Assembly: GCF_006539145.1 (NCBI RefSeq)
Contig: NZ_BJML01000003.1
Location: 1 to 64,000, forward strand
Direction: 5' to 3'
DNA from: Microbacterium testaceum
GTDB lineage: Bacteria > Actinomycetota > Actinomycetes > Actinomycetales > Microbacteriaceae
DNA length: 64,000 nucleotides
The notes beneath the pieces were generated by a model. The model was not told where the DNA came from, ran no database searches, and was given only the letters and a program-made list of their open reading frames with translations. Shown here piece by piece: positions 62,019 through 64,000 of this stretch. The stretch's first letter is position 1. Every line of letters begins with the position of its first letter. A program made the translations under genes and the position numbers.

Positions 62019-62984
62019 ATGGCCCGACTCGTCCGCGTCCGCCCCTACGAAGACCCCGGTTACCGCCGGGTGCGCTCCGGTTCGGGGTTTCGTTTCGTCG
62101 ATCACACGGGTGCGTCCGTCCCCGAGCGCGACGCCGAGCGTGCCCGGGGTCTGGTCATCCCTCCCGCGTGGCGCGAGGTGTGGATCGCACGCGAGCCGAA
62201 CGCGCACATCCAGGCCGTCGGAACGGACGAAGCCGGACGCCGCCAGTACACCTACCACGCGGACTGGTCGAAGCGTCGGGACAGGGGCAAGTTCGCCCGG
62301 GCGCTCCAGCTCGCCGAGTCGCTGCCCCGAGCGCGATCGCGAGTGACGCAGTCGCTCCGCCGGGCCGAAGCGGATCGCGAACGAGTGCTGGCGGTGTCGT
62401 TCCGCTTCCTCGACCTCGTCGCTCCGCGCGTCGGCAATGCCCGTTACTTCGTCACCAACGGCAGTCGGGGCCTCACGACCCTGCAGAGACGGGATGCCAC
62501 GGTCGAGGGTGACCTGATCCGCCTGTCGTTCCCCGCGAAGAGCGGCAAGCGCGCCGAGCTCTCGCTGCGCGATGCGGAGCTGGCATCCATCGTCGACGAG
62601 CTCGCCCGGGGGCGCTCGCGTGCCGCGCTACTGAGCTACACGCGCGGGCGCCGGCGCGTTCCGCTCACTCCCGGCGACGTGAACGGCTATGTGCGCTCGC
62701 TCACGGGCGGGCCCTTCAGTGCCAAGGACTTCCGGACGCTGCGCGGCACGATCCTCGCGGCCGAGTCGCTCGCCATGGTGGGTGCCACGGGCGGGAAGAA
62801 CGAGCGCAAGAGGGCGGAGGTCGCGGCGGTCCGCGCCACGGCCGAAGCGCTGGGTAACACTCCGGCCGTCGCGAAGGCGAGCTACATCGACCCTCGGGTC
62901 TTCGCGCTGTACCGCAAGGGGCGCACGATGGAACTGGGCGGGTCGAAGGATGCCGCGATCCGGCGGCTCATCCTGGGGGAGTGA
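62019..62984 (+). CDS. DNA topoisomerase IB
   Basis: Eukaryotic/poxvirus-type topoisomerase IB of 321 aa, common in bacteria. It relaxes supercoils through a 3'-phosphotyrosyl link. The catalytic core shows RVGNARYFVTNGSRGLTTL, a catalytic lysine region KSGKRAEL, the RxxR-type KDFRTLRGT and the active-site tyrosine in KASYIDPRV near residue 290. Transcribed with the preceding SAP-like protein. Confidence 0.92.
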   Translation: MARLVRVRPYEDPGYRRVRSGSGFRFVDHTGASVPERDAERARGLVIPPAWREVWIAREPNAHIQAVGTDEAGRRQYTYHADWSKRRDRGKFARALQLAESLPRARSRVTQSLRRAEADRERVLAVSFRFLDLVAPRVGNARYFVTNGSRGLTTLQRRDATVEGDLIRLSFPAKSGKRAELSLRDAELASIVDELARGRSRAALLSYTRGRRRVPLTPGDVNGYVRSLTGGPFSAKDFRTLRGTILAAESLAMVGATGGKNERKRAEVAAVRATAEALGNTPAVAKASYIDPRVFALYRKGRTMELGGSKDAAIRRLILGE

Positions 62985-63034
62985 CCCGCTTCTCGGCGAG
63001 GTCGAACGGCCCGGCCGACCGATAGCGTGAAGAC

Positions 63035-64000
63035 GTGCGAGACGAGACCCCCGACGACGGTCGCCCACCGGCCCGTGCGGCCACGCCCCGCCAGGCCGGA
63101 GCCGCCCCCACCATCCACGATGTGGCCGCGGCCGCGGGGGTGTCGAAGTCGGTGGTCTCGCGGGCGCTCTCCGGGGCGTCCGGGGTCGCCGCGCACACCG
63201 TCGACCGCGTCCGGCGGGCGGCGACGGAGCTCGGTTACGTCGCCAACGCGCACGCGCGGGGGATGTCGGCTCACCGGAGCCACACCCTCGGCGTCTTCGT
63301 CCGTGACGCCGCGACGCCGTTCTACGGTCACCTGCTGACCGCGTTCCAGGAGCAGGCGGCTGCTCGCGGGTACCGGGTCGTCACCGCGACCGGGGCGGGA
63401 TCCTTTTCCGTGGACGACGAGCGCCGCGCCCTCGAGACACTCGTCGCGCTGCGGGTGGAGGGACTGATCGTCTGCAGCGGCGCGCTCCCCGTCGAGGACA
63501 TCACGCCCTTCGCGCGGCGTATCCCCGCGGTCGTCGCGGGGCGCCCGGAGGAGGACCCGACGATCAGCAGCGTGTACTGCGACGAGGTGGGCGGTGGCCG
63601 CGCCCTCGCCGATCACGTGGCCGACCTCGGGCATCGCAGGGTCGCGGTGATGACCTTCACCCCGGTCTCGTCGATCACCCAGTCGCGGCGCACGCACGCG
63701 ATGGCCGAGCGCCTGCGGGAGCGCGGCGTCCACGTCGTCACTCTGAGCGGTGACGATGCCGGACCGGGCTTCGACGGGGCCGACGCGATCGTCGCGGGCG
63801 TCCTCGGGGCCGGCGGGGTCACCGCCTTCATGGCGCCGAGCGACGCGTGGGCGGTGGCGGCCCTCGAGGCGCTGCGCGTGCGCGGGGTCGCCGTGCCCTC
63901 GGAGATGTCGGTGACGGGTTACGACGGCGTCACGCCGTTCATGACGTCACTGCTGGGTCTGACGTCGTGGCGCCAGCCGCTGCGGACGATCGGCCGACTG
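63035..64000 (+). CDS. LacI-family transcriptional regulator (3' end beyond window)
   Basis: An open frame running off the window end, 322 codons seen. A ~25-residue disordered N-terminal extension precedes the LacI helix-turn-helix (TIHDVAAAAGVSKSVVSRAL). The effector domain is typical (LGVFVRDAATPFYGHLL, GLIVCSGALPVEDI, LGHRRVAVMTF, MAPSDAWAVAALEAL). GTG start, about 50 bases after the topoisomerase stop. Target genes are unknown because downstream sequence is absent; probably sugar-responsive. Confidence 0.85.
   Translation, partial: MRDETPDDGRPPARAATPRQAGAAPTIHDVAAAAGVSKSVVSRALSGASGVAAHTVDRVRRAATELGYVANAHARGMSAHRSHTLGVFVRDAATPFYGHLLTAFQEQAAARGYRVVTATGAGSFSVDDERRALETLVALRVEGLIVCSGALPVEDITPFARRIPAVVAGRPEEDPTISSVYCDEVGGGRALADHVADLGHRRVAVMTFTPVSSITQSRRTHAMAERLRERGVHVVTLSGDDAGPGFDGADAIVAGVLGAGGVTAFMAPSDAWAVAALEALRVRGVAVPSEMSVTGYDGVTPFMTSLLGLTSWRQPLRTIGRL

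Overview
The window is about 70% G+C chromosomal DNA from a high-GC actinobacterium, most likely a Microbacterium or close relative in Microbacteriaceae. This is inferred from the GTG/TTG starts, the 4-bp ATGA/GTGA gene overlaps, the DUF3073 protein, the CebR-type operators and the purS/Q/C/D/M/F gene forms; no rRNA gene is present to confirm it. Most of the window is ordinary core and catabolic chromosome, with one accessory-looking surface-protein region at 21.4-28.6 kb.

Layout. 0.1-4.2 kb: ATPase and permease of a multiple-monosaccharide (MmsAB/GguAB-type) ABC importer and a ROK regulator. 4.4-8.2 kb (minus): GntR regulator followed by a coupled three-gene operon (AllA-like protein, FAD oxidoreductase, 2-hydroxyacid dehydrogenase) with two candidate GntR operators. 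8.2-9.2 kb: purSQ. 9.3-15.5 kb: a complete cellobiose/cello-oligosaccharide system (CebE-CebF-CebG, GH1 beta-glucosidase, CebR), with two CebR-like operators at the promoter. 15.5-21.3 kb: two-component system, cation/proton antiporter, MprF-like lipid aminoacyltransferase. 21.4-28.6 kb: orphan receiver protein, ER/SipW-type signal peptidase, small exported proteins including a TasA/CalY-like protein, an acetoacetate-decarboxylase-like protein, an excisionase-like DNA-binding protein and a YVTN-propeller surface protein. 28.7-37.3 kb: NhaA, uracil/xanthine permease, purC, BCCT transporter, PadR + MFS efflux pair. 37.4-42.8 kb: small PH-like protein, a rearranged GNAT/methyltransferase relic, ice-binding-like surface protein, intact methyltransferase-GNAT pair, purD, SCP-like protein. 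42.9-51.0 kb: hexonate/uronate catabolic operon (fructuronate reductase family, idonate/gulonate dehydrogenase, MHS permease, ManD, KDPG aldolase, KDG kinase) divergent from its LacI regulator. 51-58.9 kb: unknown proteins, purM-purF-MFS, L,D-transpeptidase and a secreted protein. 59-64 kb: DUF3073, UspA, DUF4097-PadR operon with twin palindromic operators, SAP/Rho-N-like protein, topoisomerase IB, and a LacI regulator cut by the window end.

How the genes work together. Three sugar or sugar-acid modules (MmsAB-ROK, Ceb, mannonate/KDG) each have a local regulator. Five separate loci supply most of the purine pathway (purL and later steps are not in the window). The surface region pairs a specialised signal peptidase with at least one likely client, and three proteins in the window carry LAxTG-type sorting signals.

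Beyond genes, the intergenic DNA contains at least two dispersed palindromic repeat families: a ~75-bp GGGAGGAGA...TCTCCTCC element (five copies between 37.3 and 53.4 kb) and clusters of an 18-bp CGAGATCACGTGATCTCG palindrome (two clusters). It also holds a long hairpin and a 17-bp tandem repeat near 4.3 kb. The strongest leads for something undescribed are the SipW/TasA-like locus and these repeat families.
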